A stretch of DNA of 64,000 bases from Rhodospirillales bacterium (GTDB lineage: Bacteria; Pseudomonadota; Alphaproteobacteria; Rhodospirillales; JASLQF01), in assembly GCA_030744625.1 (NCBI GenBank), contig JASLQF010000041.1, positions 62,001 through 126,000 on the forward strand, written 5' to 3'. The notes under the pieces were generated by a model. That model ran no database searches. It worked only from the letters and a program-made list of their open reading frames with translations, and was not told where the DNA came from. A program made the position numbers and the translations under genes. The first letter of the stretch is position 1. Each line of letters starts with the position of its first letter. Positions 1-8,108 of the stretch are shown piece after piece.

Positions 1-422
1 TCGAGGGGATCGGAGATGGCCTCGCCGTCCGGCGCGATCAGGAAGAACTCGCACTCGACGCCGGTCTTCATGCGCCAGCCCTTCTTGGCGGCGCGCGCGA
101 TCTGGCGCTTGAGGACGATGCGCGGCGAGGCCTCGACCTCGACGCCGTCCATCCACAGATCGGCGGCCAGCCAGCCCACCTCGGGCTTCCACGGCAACTG
201 GATCAGGCTCTCCGCATCGGGAATGGCGAACATGTCCGGGTGGGCCGGGGTCATGTCGAGCCACGCCGCGAAGCCGGCGAAGCCGGCGCCCTCCTTTTGC
301 ATGGCGCCGATGGCGCGCGCCGGCACCAGCTTGGCGCGCAGGACGCCGAACATGTCGACGAAATTGATCAGGAAATACTTGATGCCTTTTTGCTTGGCGA
401 CTCGCGCCAGATCGACGGCCAT
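1..422 (-). CDS. glnT: Type III glutamine synthetase, N-terminal part (cut by window edge)
   Basis: This is the first 140 codons of a glutamine-synthetase-family enzyme; the rest lies beyond the left edge. The visible part is the N-terminal beta-grasp domain and the start of the catalytic domain. The stretches KYFLINFVDMFGVLRAKLVP, FAGFAAWLDMTPAHPD and KTGVECEFFLIAPDG match the GlnT (type III) subfamily of rhizobia and marine alphaproteobacteria. Family members make glutamine or a related gamma-glutamylamide; the close relative GmaS makes gamma-glutamylmethylamide, which cannot be excluded here. The ATG at 422 follows a very strong purine-rich ribosome site (GGGGGGAGG on the minus strand). 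In related genomes glnT often sits with the glutamate-synthase-like genes found here at 5.5-11 kb. Confidence 0.85.
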   Translation of the reverse strand, partial: MAVDLARVAKQKGIKYFLINFVDMFGVLRAKLVPARAIGAMQKEGAGFAGFAAWLDMTPAHPDMFAIPDAESLIQLPWKPEVGWLAADLWMDGVEVEASPRIVLKRQIARAAKKGWRMKTGVECEFFLIAPDGEAISDPL

Positions 423-609
423 CTCTGCCTCCCCCCTCAATCGGTTCGATACGATAAGATTCGTTTCAAGCGCGCCTCTTATATACGCTTTCCGGCGGCG
501 GCGACTAGTGTGTGCACTCATAAACAAGAGACGCAGCCACGCGATAAATGACAGACACGACGACGTGCAATAAGTTAACCTCCCGGCGGGGAGCGAAACC
601 TACGCGCAA

Positions 610-2409
610 ATGTTGCTGTTGGACCCGATGCCGGACGAATCCATCACTCGTAAATTGACCGCCATACTCTACGCCGACGTGGCCGGGTACAGCCGGCTTA
701 CGGGTACCGACGAGGTCGGCACCCATAAACAGTTGTCGGCCGCACTCAACCTGATCTCGGGGCGCATCGAGGAGGCCGGCGGGCGCGTCGTCCACTACGC
801 CGGCGACGCGGTGCTGGCGGAGTTCCAAAGCGTCGTCAAGGCGGTTGAGACGGCGGTCGGCATCCAACGCCGACTGGCCGAGGATGGCGCCGGCATCGCC
901 GACGACAAACGCCTGCGCTTCCGCATCGGCGTCAACCTCGGCGAGGTGATCGTCGACCGGGACGACATTTACGGCGACGGGGTCAATGTCGCGGCAAGGC
1001 TCGAAAGCCTCGCCGAGCCCGGGGGCGTCAACGTCTCGGGCGCCGTCTATGAGCAGGTCAACGGCAAGCTCGACGTGGGCTTTGAGGACATGGGCGCCCA
1101 GGAAGTCAAGAATATCGCCCAACCGATTCATGTATATCGCATTCTGAGTTCGGTGCCGGCCCCATCCGCCGACGGCGAGGAAGCTGCTGCCGCCGGGAAG
1201 ACGGCAGCGCCCAAACCCGCGGTCGCCGAGAAACCCTCCATCGCCGTCCTGCCCTTCGACAACATGAGCGCCGATCCGGAGCAGGAGTTCTTCGCCGATG
1301 GCCTGACCGAGGATATCCTCACTCAATTGTCCCGCTTCAGCGGGCTATTGGTCATTTCGCGCACCTCCACCTTCGCCTACAAGGGAAAGTCCGTAACGGC
1401 CAGGGACGTGGCCCGTGAACTGGGCGTCCGCTATGTGGTCGAGGGCAGCGTCCGCAAGGCCGGCAACCGTGTGCGGGTGACGGTGCAGTTGATCGACGGA
1501 ACCAATGACCGCCACGTCTGGGCCGAGCGTTATGACCGCGACCTGGAGGACATATTCGCCATCCAGGATGCCATAACGGCGGCCATCACGGCGACGCTGC
1601 CGGGGCGCATCGAGGCGGACAGCCATGATCGGGCCCGTCAGATACCGACCGACAACATGCAGGCCTATGAATGCGTTCTTACCGGCAAGGTCCTCCACCA
1701 CCGCTCGAATCGTGACGACAACAAGGAGGCGCTTCGCCTTCTGGAGCGCGCCATAGCGCTGGATCCCGGTTATGCCCACGCCCGCGCCTGGCGGGCCTGC
1801 GTCCTCGGCCAGTCATGGGTTCACGGTTGGATCGATGGCGATCAAGATGTCCTTACTCGTGAAATAGAGGCCGAGCTGGAACGGGCCCTGGCACTGGATG
1901 AAAACGATGCCGACACCCATCGCATTCTTGCCGCGATCAACATCACGCGGCACGATTTCGAGCGGGCGCTCGTGCATCAGGAAAAAGCGCTTCGCCTGAA
2001 TCCCAATTACGATCTGGTCGTTGTGCAGTACGGCGAACTGATGACCTGGCTGGGCCGCGCCGAAGAGGGCATCGAGTGGATTCAAAAGGCGATGCAGATC
2101 AACCCCTTCCATCCGCAACGCTTCTGGAGCCATCTGGGTCGCGCCTTTTTCGTCGCCCGCCGCTATAGGGATGCCATCGATTCGTTCAGGCACATCGAAA
2201 AGAATATCCCCATGAACCTTGCTTTCGTGGCCGCCAGCTTTGCCTACCTGGACGACGATGCCGAGGCGGCGGCACATGGCCGCGAGGTACTGAAGCTTTC
2301 CCCGGACTTCAACATCAGCGAGCACATGACGACCCAACACCACGCCCAGGACAGCGATCGCGCGCACCACTCAGAAGGCCTCCTCAAGGCCGGATTGCCG
2401 GCCGGCTGA
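610..2409 (+). CDS. Class III adenylate/guanylate cyclase with TolB-like and TPR domains
   Basis: This 599-residue soluble signalling protein has three parts. Residues about 12-180 are a class III nucleotide cyclase domain: metal-binding Asp23 lies in ADVAGYSRL, a second Asp66 in GDAVLAEF, and the transition-state Asn/Arg pair in VNVAARLES near residue 125. Residues about 205-345 match the TolB-like domain that follows cyclases in many alphaproteobacteria (PSIAVLPFDNMSADPE, FADGLTEDILTQLSR). The C-terminal part is a TPR-like helical array. There is no membrane segment. It should make cAMP or cGMP and couple to partners through the TPR region. An in-frame ATG at 628 is an alternative start. 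It diverges from glnT and converges on modC. Confidence 0.85.
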   Translation: MLLLDPMPDESITRKLTAILYADVAGYSRLTGTDEVGTHKQLSAALNLISGRIEEAGGRVVHYAGDAVLAEFQSVVKAVETAVGIQRRLAEDGAGIADDKRLRFRIGVNLGEVIVDRDDIYGDGVNVAARLESLAEPGGVNVSGAVYEQVNGKLDVGFEDMGAQEVKNIAQPIHVYRILSSVPAPSADGEEAAAAGKTAAPKPAVAEKPSIAVLPFDNMSADPEQEFFADGLTEDILTQLSRFSGLLVISRTSTFAYKGKSVTARDVARELGVRYVVEGSVRKAGNRVRVTVQLIDGTNDRHVWAERYDRDLEDIFAIQDAITAAITATLPGRIEADSHDRARQIPTDNMQAYECVLTGKVLHHRSNRDDNKEALRLLERAIALDPGYAHARAWRACVLGQSWVHGWIDGDQDVLTREIEAELERALALDENDADTHRILAAINITRHDFERALVHQEKALRLNPNYDLVVVQYGELMTWLGRAEEGIEWIQKAMQINPFHPQRFWSHLGRAFFVARRYRDAIDSFRHIEKNIPMNLAFVAASFAYLDDDAEAAAHGREVLKLSPDFNISEHMTTQHHAQDSDRAHHSEGLLKAGLPAG

Positions 2410-2512
2410 TGTCGCTCTTTGGCCGTACCCGGAAGTGACTGAAGCTCCGCCGAATGTCCGCGGCAAAACCGGCGACTGACCGGGGATGACCCCTTTTCGG
2501 AAGTTCGGGGAG

Positions 2513-3652
2513 TTAATCGCTCGCCGAGTGCTCGCCTCCGTCCGGCTCGGCGGGCATCAGGTGCACGGCCTCCGCCCTGATTGAAAACCCGACCTCGGCA
2601 CCAACGTCGATCCCGTTGCGCCGCGCCACATGCGTCGGGATGGCCAGATGGAAGGGTTCCCGGTCGTCTCCGCCGACGACGACGACCAGCTCGGTCGTCT
2701 CGCCGAGGCGCACGGCTTCGCCAACGATCCCCGAAAGAGGGTTCTCGCGCTCGCCCTGGGACGGCCGGTCGCGGCGGTGCACGATGATGCTGTCGGCCGG
2801 AATGCACCAGGCAACCCGCGCGCCAGAATCGAAGGCGTCGCTGAGACCGGCCTCGATGGTCCGCCCCTGCCATTCGATGAACGTTACTCCGCGATCCGCG
2901 CTGTGCCCCGTCACATGGCCCGAGAAGACGTTGCGAAGATTGACCAGCCGGGCGACCAGCGGGCTTGCCGGGCGCGCCATCAACGACTCGGGCGACGCCG
3001 TCTGCAAGGTGCGGCCGCGATGGACGACGCAGATACGATCGGCCAGCCGCGCCGCTTCATCGAGATCATGGGTGACCAGCAGGACCGGCATCGGCAGATC
3101 TTGCCGAAGGTCGGCCAGTTCACGGACCAGGCGGTGACGGGTGACGCGGTCGACCGCCGTGAAGGGCTCGTCGAGAAGCAGGACATCGGGACGGCGAGCC
3201 AGCGCCCGCGCCACCGCGACGCGCTGTTGCTGCCCCCCGGAAAGCTGCCGCGGCAGCCGGTCCTCGAGCCCGTCGAGACGGATGCGCTGCAACAGCGCAC
3301 GCCCTTCATCGCGGCGGGCTTGCGGCGGGCGGTCCTGGAGCGCCTCGACGACGTTTTCGAGTGCCGTCAGGTGCGGGAACAGCGCGTAGGACTGGAACAC
3401 CAACCCGACCCGCCGGCGCCGCGCCGGAACGTCGATCCCGGCCTTCGTGTCGAGCCACGTCGTCCCGTTGCACACGATGCGCCCGGCGCTCGGCCTGTGA
3501 AGTCCGGCAACGACCCTGAGCGTCGTCGATTTGCCGCTTCCCGAAGGGCCGACGATGGCCAGGATTTCGCCGGGAACGGCGCTCAGTTCGATGCTGAGCG
3601 GGATCGGGCGATCCTGGTCGAGGCGGATCGAAAGCCCCGCCGCATCAGTCAT
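2513..3652 (-). CDS. modC: Molybdate ABC transporter ATP-binding protein
   Basis: This 379-residue ABC ATPase has Walker A GPSGSGKST near residue 35, the signature LSGGQQQRVAVARAL, Walker B VLLLDEPF, and the H-loop His in LLVTHDLDEA. A C-terminal region of about 120 residues fits a TOBE (molybdate/tungstate-binding) domain. It powers import of molybdate, or possibly tungstate, with ModA and ModB. Its ATG at 3652 overlaps the modB stop by 8 nt (ATGACTGA), so translation is probably coupled. Imported molybdenum would supply the two molybdenum hydroxylases encoded elsewhere in the window. Confidence 0.9.
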   Translation of the reverse strand: MTDAAGLSIRLDQDRPIPLSIELSAVPGEILAIVGPSGSGKSTTLRVVAGLHRPSAGRIVCNGTTWLDTKAGIDVPARRRRVGLVFQSYALFPHLTALENVVEALQDRPPQARRDEGRALLQRIRLDGLEDRLPRQLSGGQQQRVAVARALARRPDVLLLDEPFTAVDRVTRHRLVRELADLRQDLPMPVLLVTHDLDEAARLADRICVVHRGRTLQTASPESLMARPASPLVARLVNLRNVFSGHVTGHSADRGVTFIEWQGRTIEAGLSDAFDSGARVAWCIPADSIIVHRRDRPSQGERENPLSGIVGEAVRLGETTELVVVVGGDDREPFHLAIPTHVARRNGIDVGAEVGFSIRAEAVHLMPAEPDGGEHSASD

Positions 3653-4313
3653 GACGGCGCCTCACCCGTTGCGTGAGCAGGTAGCTCAGGGTGATCGTCA
3701 CCAGCGAGATCAGCAGCAGGACGGCGGCCATCTTCCCGGCCGAGGCTTCGTCGAAAGCCTGGACCCGGTCATAGATGGCGATGGCGATGGTCCTGGTCTC
3801 GCCGGGGATGCTGCCGCCCACCATGAGCACCACGCCGAATTCGCCGAGGGTGTGGGCGAAGGTCAACACCATTCCGGTCAGGATGCCGGGCCAGGCGAGT
3901 GGCAGCTCGATGCGCCACAGGCTGCGCCACCACGACAACCCGCAGCACGCCGCCGCCTCGCGCAGGTCGGGCGATATTGCCTCGAAAGCGCGCTGGATGG
4001 GCTGCACGGCGAACGGAATGTTGACGATGATCGAGGCGATGAGCAGGCCCTCGAAGGTAAAGACCAGGGTATGGCCGAAGACATCCTGCCATAGCCGGCC
4101 GACCCACGATCCGGCGCCGAAAGCAACCAACAGATAGAACCCGAGGACGGTCGGCGGCAGGACCAGGGGAAGGGCCAGCGACGCTTCGATCAGGCTCTTT
4201 CCGGAAGCCGCCGTCACGGCCAGCCAGCGCCCGACCACGATGGCAATCGGCACGAGGATGAGAACCGACAATCCGCCGAGCCGAACCGACAGCCAAAGCG
4301 CCTCCCAATCCAT
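3645..4313 (-). CDS. modB: Molybdate ABC transporter permease
   Basis: This 222-residue inner-membrane permease has about five hydrophobic segments. The EAA loop is visible as REAAACCGLSWWRSLWRIEL, followed by LTFAHTLGEFGVVLMVGG, both typical of ModB/CysW permeases. The chosen ATG at 4313 forms a TAATG overlap with the modA stop; a longer in-frame reading upstream only shadows modA. It sits between modA and modC in one minus-strand operon. Tungstate permeases look similar, so the ion specificity is inferred. Confidence 0.9.
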   Translation of the reverse strand: MDWEALWLSVRLGGLSVLILVPIAIVVGRWLAVTAASGKSLIEASLALPLVLPPTVLGFYLLVAFGAGSWVGRLWQDVFGHTLVFTFEGLLIASIIVNIPFAVQPIQRAFEAISPDLREAAACCGLSWWRSLWRIELPLAWPGILTGMVLTFAHTLGEFGVVLMVGGSIPGETRTIAIAIYDRVQAFDEASAGKMAAVLLLISLVTITLSYLLTQRVRRRHD

Positions 4314-5104
4314 TACCGCGTCCCGCCCGGAAGGACGAAGCCGTGGCGCCGCAGGATGGCCCGTCCACCCGGTTCGCGCATGAAACCGTAGAACCGCCGC
4401 GCCGTGTCGTTGGCCCCCTTGAGCAGCGCCATGCGCTGGCGCAGTGGCTTGTGCCAGGATTGCGGGATCGGCGCGAAGGTGCCGAGCTTCGAGACGTTCG
4501 GCGACAGGGCCAGCGAATGGGCGATGATCCCCCCCTGGGCACTGCCCGATGTGGCGAACTGCGCCGCCTGGCTGACGTTCTCGCCGAGCACCAGCTTGCC
4601 CCTCAGGGCATCCCACAAGCCGGCGTGACGCAGGGCTTCCTCGGCACGGCGGCCATAGGGTGCATGGTCCGGGTTGGCGATGGCGAATTTTCGCAGCCAT
4701 CCGTCGCGCAGGGCCGCCCCCAGGTGCTTCAGTCCGCCATCTGGTTTCAAGGGCGAGCCGTGCGGGGTGATGATGACGATGCGGCCGATGGCATAGAGCG
4801 CGCCCCGGTCGGGGGTGAACCCCTTCTTGGCGAGATCGAGGACGAACTCCTCGTCCGCCGACAGATACATGTGAAACGGCGCCCCTTGTTGAATCTGCCG
4901 GTAGAAATTGCCCGACGAGCCGAAGATCAGTTTCACTTGACGGCCGGTTTCCTCGGTGAACGCCTCGGCGACCTCGCCGAGCGCGAACTGAAGGTCGGAG
5001 GCCGCCGCGATAGTGGGCAAGCCCCGGGCCCATGGGCGCGGTGCGCCAATCAGGGCGACGGCGATGGCGAAAGCGAACAGGAATGGCCCGATCCGGCGCA
5101 CCAT
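4313..5104 (-). CDS. modA: Periplasmic molybdate-binding protein
   Basis: This 263-residue periplasmic binding protein starts with a signal peptide (positive MVRR, then a hydrophobic stretch to about residue 25). The mature start fits the ModA family: AAASDLQFALGEVAEAF, then FGSSGNFYRQIQQGAPF, the loops that hold the oxyanion through Ser residues. The C-terminal part keeps the ModA-like YGFMREPGGRAIL. A GAGAGG ribosome site lies just upstream of the ATG at 5104. It is the first gene of modABC. A TATAAC hexamer upstream (plus-strand 5132-5137) could be a -10 element. Confidence 0.9.
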   Translation of the reverse strand: MVRRIGPFLFAFAIAVALIGAPRPWARGLPTIAAASDLQFALGEVAEAFTEETGRQVKLIFGSSGNFYRQIQQGAPFHMYLSADEEFVLDLAKKGFTPDRGALYAIGRIVIITPHGSPLKPDGGLKHLGAALRDGWLRKFAIANPDHAPYGRRAEEALRHAGLWDALRGKLVLGENVSQAAQFATSGSAQGGIIAHSLALSPNVSKLGTFAPIPQSWHKPLRQRMALLKGANDTARRFYGFMREPGGRAILRRHGFVLPGGTR

Positions 5105-5242
5105 GGCACGACCTCTCTACCAAGATGGCCCGTTATACCAATCGCCTGCCACTAGCACGACAGCAATCCGGAGGCGCCGGCGCCACGCATACCCACAAAG
5201 AATTTATGGATATCCGCCCGGTGCGGGGTGTAAGATTCGGGC

Positions 5243-5452
5243 ATGGGTGGATTTGTCTCCATGCTGCCGTACTTGGTCGGCATCTTCGCGGCGACGACCG
5301 CGTTGGTATTGTTCACGGGCCTCTACGCCATGAGCGCCGAGGGCACGTTCAACGAAAAATATTCGAACGTGCTGATGCGCTGGCGGGTCGGTCTGCAGGG
5401 CGTCACCCTCGCCTTGCTGGCGCTGTTCTTCCTGCTCACGGATTCCACCTGA
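5243..5452 (+). CDS. HIG1-type twin-transmembrane small protein
   Basis: This 69-residue protein has two hydrophobic helices (about residues 6-28 and 49-65) joined by a short loop, FNEKYSNVLMRWRVGLQG, which is the signature of HIG1-domain small membrane proteins common in alphaproteobacteria. Mitochondrial relatives assist assembly of respiratory supercomplexes; the bacterial role is not established. An in-frame ATG at 5261 is an alternative start with a GGTGG purine patch upstream. It stands alone, diverging from modA and converging on the glutamate-synthase-like operon. Confidence 0.75.
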   Translation: MGGFVSMLPYLVGIFAATTALVLFTGLYAMSAEGTFNEKYSNVLMRWRVGLQGVTLALLALFFLLTDST

Positions 5453-5557
5453 GGCCGGGGCCGCCCGGGCCCCCCGGGCTCCCCGTGAACGCCGCCAAAG
5501 TACCGCTCGGACCACGGGGCGCACGCCGCGCCGGCCCCGTGCCAGGGGGATATTGCG

Positions 5558-8107
5558 CTAGGCGTCCTCGCCTCCCGGCCACCCCGCCGTTCCGGCCAGC
5601 GGCAGGCCGGTGGCCTGGGCGGCGGCCAGGGTGAGGGCGCGCAGGTCCTCGGGCTCCAGGTTGTGGAGGTTGGTCTTGCCGGTGCAGCGCGCCATCATCG
5701 ACGCCTCACCGGCGCTCGACGCCAGGATGTTGACGACGGCGTCGGTGCGGTTGCCGCCGTCGCGCTCCGAGTTGTAGCGCATTTGGCCCCCGGCGGTGAT
5801 CTCGCCGCCCGCCGCCAGGGCGATTTGCGCCCCAAAGACGACGGCGACGCAGCCCATGGCGATGAGCTTGGCGGCGTCGGTGCCGGAGCGCGCGCCGCCG
5901 AAATGGATCAGGTCGATCTCCTCCTCGCGCCCCAGGCGGCGCAGGATGCGGATGGCGTCGCGCAGCAGCGTCAGGTCGGGGGCGCCCCCGAGCTCGCCGG
6001 AAAGTCCGCCGAGCCCGCCGCCGCCATCGAGCACCAGCACGTCGAAACCGCCTTCCAGGGCGAAGGGAATGGCCTCTTCCAGGACCGCCGGCACGGAAAC
6101 CGCGAGGCCGAGGATTTGGCCGTCGGCGAGGCGTTGGGCTGCGGGCGCCTGGAAGCGCTCCCCCAGCGCGTGGATGAGGCCCGCCGCCTCGGGACTCGGC
6201 GCCGTGCCGCCGGGCCCGACGACCTGTAGCCAGGGTGCGGACCCGATGGGCCGCGCCCCGATGTAGCCGCAGCCACTTTCGGCGAGGCCCTCGGCGACAC
6301 TGTCCCGCACCTCGTCCGGCGCGTCGTCGAAGCCGGCGGCGAAAAAGGGCTGGGCGAGTTGCAGCTTGCCGGCGATGTTCCTGTCGATGCGGCACGCCTC
6401 GCGGTAGGGGTCGATGACCAGCCGCGACAGGTTGGCGGGCAGGAACACCAGGTCGTCGAGGCAGGCCGGGCGCTCCTCGGGATAGGGGTTTTCGCGCAGG
6501 TGCAGGCGCTTCAACAGCATCGCCCGGTTCTTGGCGTGGTCGCCTGCGTTGGTGCGCGCCATGGAGAAGATGTCCTCGCGGTGGTGCACCGCGTAATCGG
6601 CGGAACCGGTCTCGGCGTCGCAGCGGTAGCAGCGCGCCGCCTCGGCGCGCGCCGTTTCCAGGTCGTAGGCGGTCTCGATCTCCGGGAACTCGACCGGCGT
6701 CGCGCCGAGGCCGTGGAACTCCTGTTCCTGGCGCGGGAACTTCTCCCACGACAGATCCTGGGCAACGGCTACGCGCCGCGTGCGGTAGGGCGTGCGGTAG
6801 GGCAGCGGGTCGTCGCGCCCCTCGAGGAAGGCCTTGATGTAGTAGGCCGCCTTCTGGCCGTGGTGCATGGCGACGACGATGGTGGAACCGCCGAAGGCCC
6901 CGTCGCCGGCGGCGAACACCTTGGGGTCGCTGGTGCGCATGGCGTTGAAATCGGCGTCGACGCGGTCGCTTTTCATCATGCCGCGGCCTTCGAGCTCGGC
7001 GCTCTCCGCCTGCTGGCCGACGGCGGCAATGACCATGCCGCACGGGATGTCGTGCTCCGTGCCCGCCATGGGCACCGGGCGGCGGCGGCCGTCGGCTTCG
7101 GGCTCCCCCAGTTCCGTCCTGATGCAACGCAGCACGATGCCGTCGGCGCCGGGTACCACAGCGACCTGCTGGGTGTTGTAGACGAACTCGATGTCCTCCT
7201 TGACGGCGCCGTCGAGTTCGTCGCGGCGTGCCGGGATCTCGTCGGGTCCGCGGCGGTAGACGACCTTGACGTCCTTGCACCCGGGCAGGCGCTTGGCCAC
7301 CCGGCAGGCGTCCATGGCGACGTCGCCGCCGCCTACCACAACCACGATCTCCGGCAGTTCGGGCCGCTCGCCGCCGTTGACACGGCGCAGGAAGCCGACG
7401 CCGTCGACAACGCGCTCGTCGTCCTCGCCGGGGATGCCCATGGGCTTGCCCCACCAGGCGCCGATGGTGATCAGCACGGCGTCGTGGCGATCCTTCAGCT
7501 GGTCCAGGGTGACGTCCCGCCCGAGCGCCGTGTTCAGGTGGACCTCAACGCCTGGGCAGCGCTTGAGCAGGCGCTCGGTGTCCTCTTCGATGGTGCCCGG
7601 CGGCAGCCGGAAGGCGGGGATGCCCCACACCATCATGCCGCCCAGCCTGTCCGACATCTCGTAGACGTGCACGGCGTAGCCGGCGACGGCCAGGTCGTGG
7701 GCCGCCGTCAGCCCGGCCGGCCCGGCACCGACGATGCCGACGGTTTCGGTCCGCGACACCGCCACCGGCTCCAGATGGTGTTCGCGCCCCAACTGGTCCA
7801 TGACGAAGCGCTTGAGGTTGCGGATGGCGATGGGGCCGTCGCTGGCGGCGCGCCGGCAGGCCGGCTCGCACGGGGCGTCGCAGACGCGCCCGCAGATGGA
7901 GCTGAAGGGGTTGGTGGCGGTGATCGCCTCGAAGGCCTCGGGGAACTTGCGCTCCCAAATGTAGGCGAGGTAGGACGGCGCGTCGGTGCCCACCGGACAC
8001 GCCACCTGGCACGGCGCCGGCACGTAATGGGCGTCGGCGGTGTCGTCCTGGTATTCAGGCGGCGCCTCGGGCATGGCGATGCGCTCGATGTCGTAGACGC
8101 CGCTCAT
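5558..8107 (-). CDS. GltD-like FAD oxidoreductase fused to a degenerate GltB-type barrel
   Basis: This 849-residue protein is the last gene of a three-gene operon. Residues about 30-110 are an Fe-S domain with cysteines in CQVACPVG (Cys33, Cys37) and CGRVCDAPCEPAC. FAD binding follows (VGIVGAGPAGLTAAHDLAV), then NAD(P)H binding (VVVVGGGDVAMDACRVAKRL), as in the small subunit of glutamate synthase, which feeds NADPH electrons to GltB. The remaining ~320 residues look like a GltB FMN barrel (FGGARSGTDAAKLIAMGC, near 5.85-5.9 kb) but lack its [3Fe-4S] cysteine motif. The usual GltD is about 480 residues, so this is an extended fusion. Its start lies 1 nt after the stop of the upstream gene. Confidence 0.8.
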   Translation of the reverse strand: MSGVYDIERIAMPEAPPEYQDDTADAHYVPAPCQVACPVGTDAPSYLAYIWERKFPEAFEAITATNPFSSICGRVCDAPCEPACRRAASDGPIAIRNLKRFVMDQLGREHHLEPVAVSRTETVGIVGAGPAGLTAAHDLAVAGYAVHVYEMSDRLGGMMVWGIPAFRLPPGTIEEDTERLLKRCPGVEVHLNTALGRDVTLDQLKDRHDAVLITIGAWWGKPMGIPGEDDERVVDGVGFLRRVNGGERPELPEIVVVVGGGDVAMDACRVAKRLPGCKDVKVVYRRGPDEIPARRDELDGAVKEDIEFVYNTQQVAVVPGADGIVLRCIRTELGEPEADGRRRPVPMAGTEHDIPCGMVIAAVGQQAESAELEGRGMMKSDRVDADFNAMRTSDPKVFAAGDGAFGGSTIVVAMHHGQKAAYYIKAFLEGRDDPLPYRTPYRTRRVAVAQDLSWEKFPRQEQEFHGLGATPVEFPEIETAYDLETARAEAARCYRCDAETGSADYAVHHREDIFSMARTNAGDHAKNRAMLLKRLHLRENPYPEERPACLDDLVFLPANLSRLVIDPYREACRIDRNIAGKLQLAQPFFAAGFDDAPDEVRDSVAEGLAESGCGYIGARPIGSAPWLQVVGPGGTAPSPEAAGLIHALGERFQAPAAQRLADGQILGLAVSVPAVLEEAIPFALEGGFDVLVLDGGGGLGGLSGELGGAPDLTLLRDAIRILRRLGREEEIDLIHFGGARSGTDAAKLIAMGCVAVVFGAQIALAAGGEITAGGQMRYNSERDGGNRTDAVVNILASSAGEASMMARCTGKTNLHNLEPEDLRALTLAAAQATGLPLAGTAGWPGGEDA

Positions 8108-8108
8108 C

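Noticed and set aside
2390-2512. Terminator between the cyclase gene and modC
   Set aside because: CCGGC repeats near the cyclase stop could pair, but there is no T-run on either strand and the stem lies mostly inside the coding end.
5131-5146. CGTTATACCAATCGCC upstream of modA, resembling the left half of the E. coli ModE operator
   Set aside because: Only one half matches and a one-base gap is needed; the right half-site is absent, no modE gene is visible, and the TATAAC on the minus strand may simply be a -10 box.
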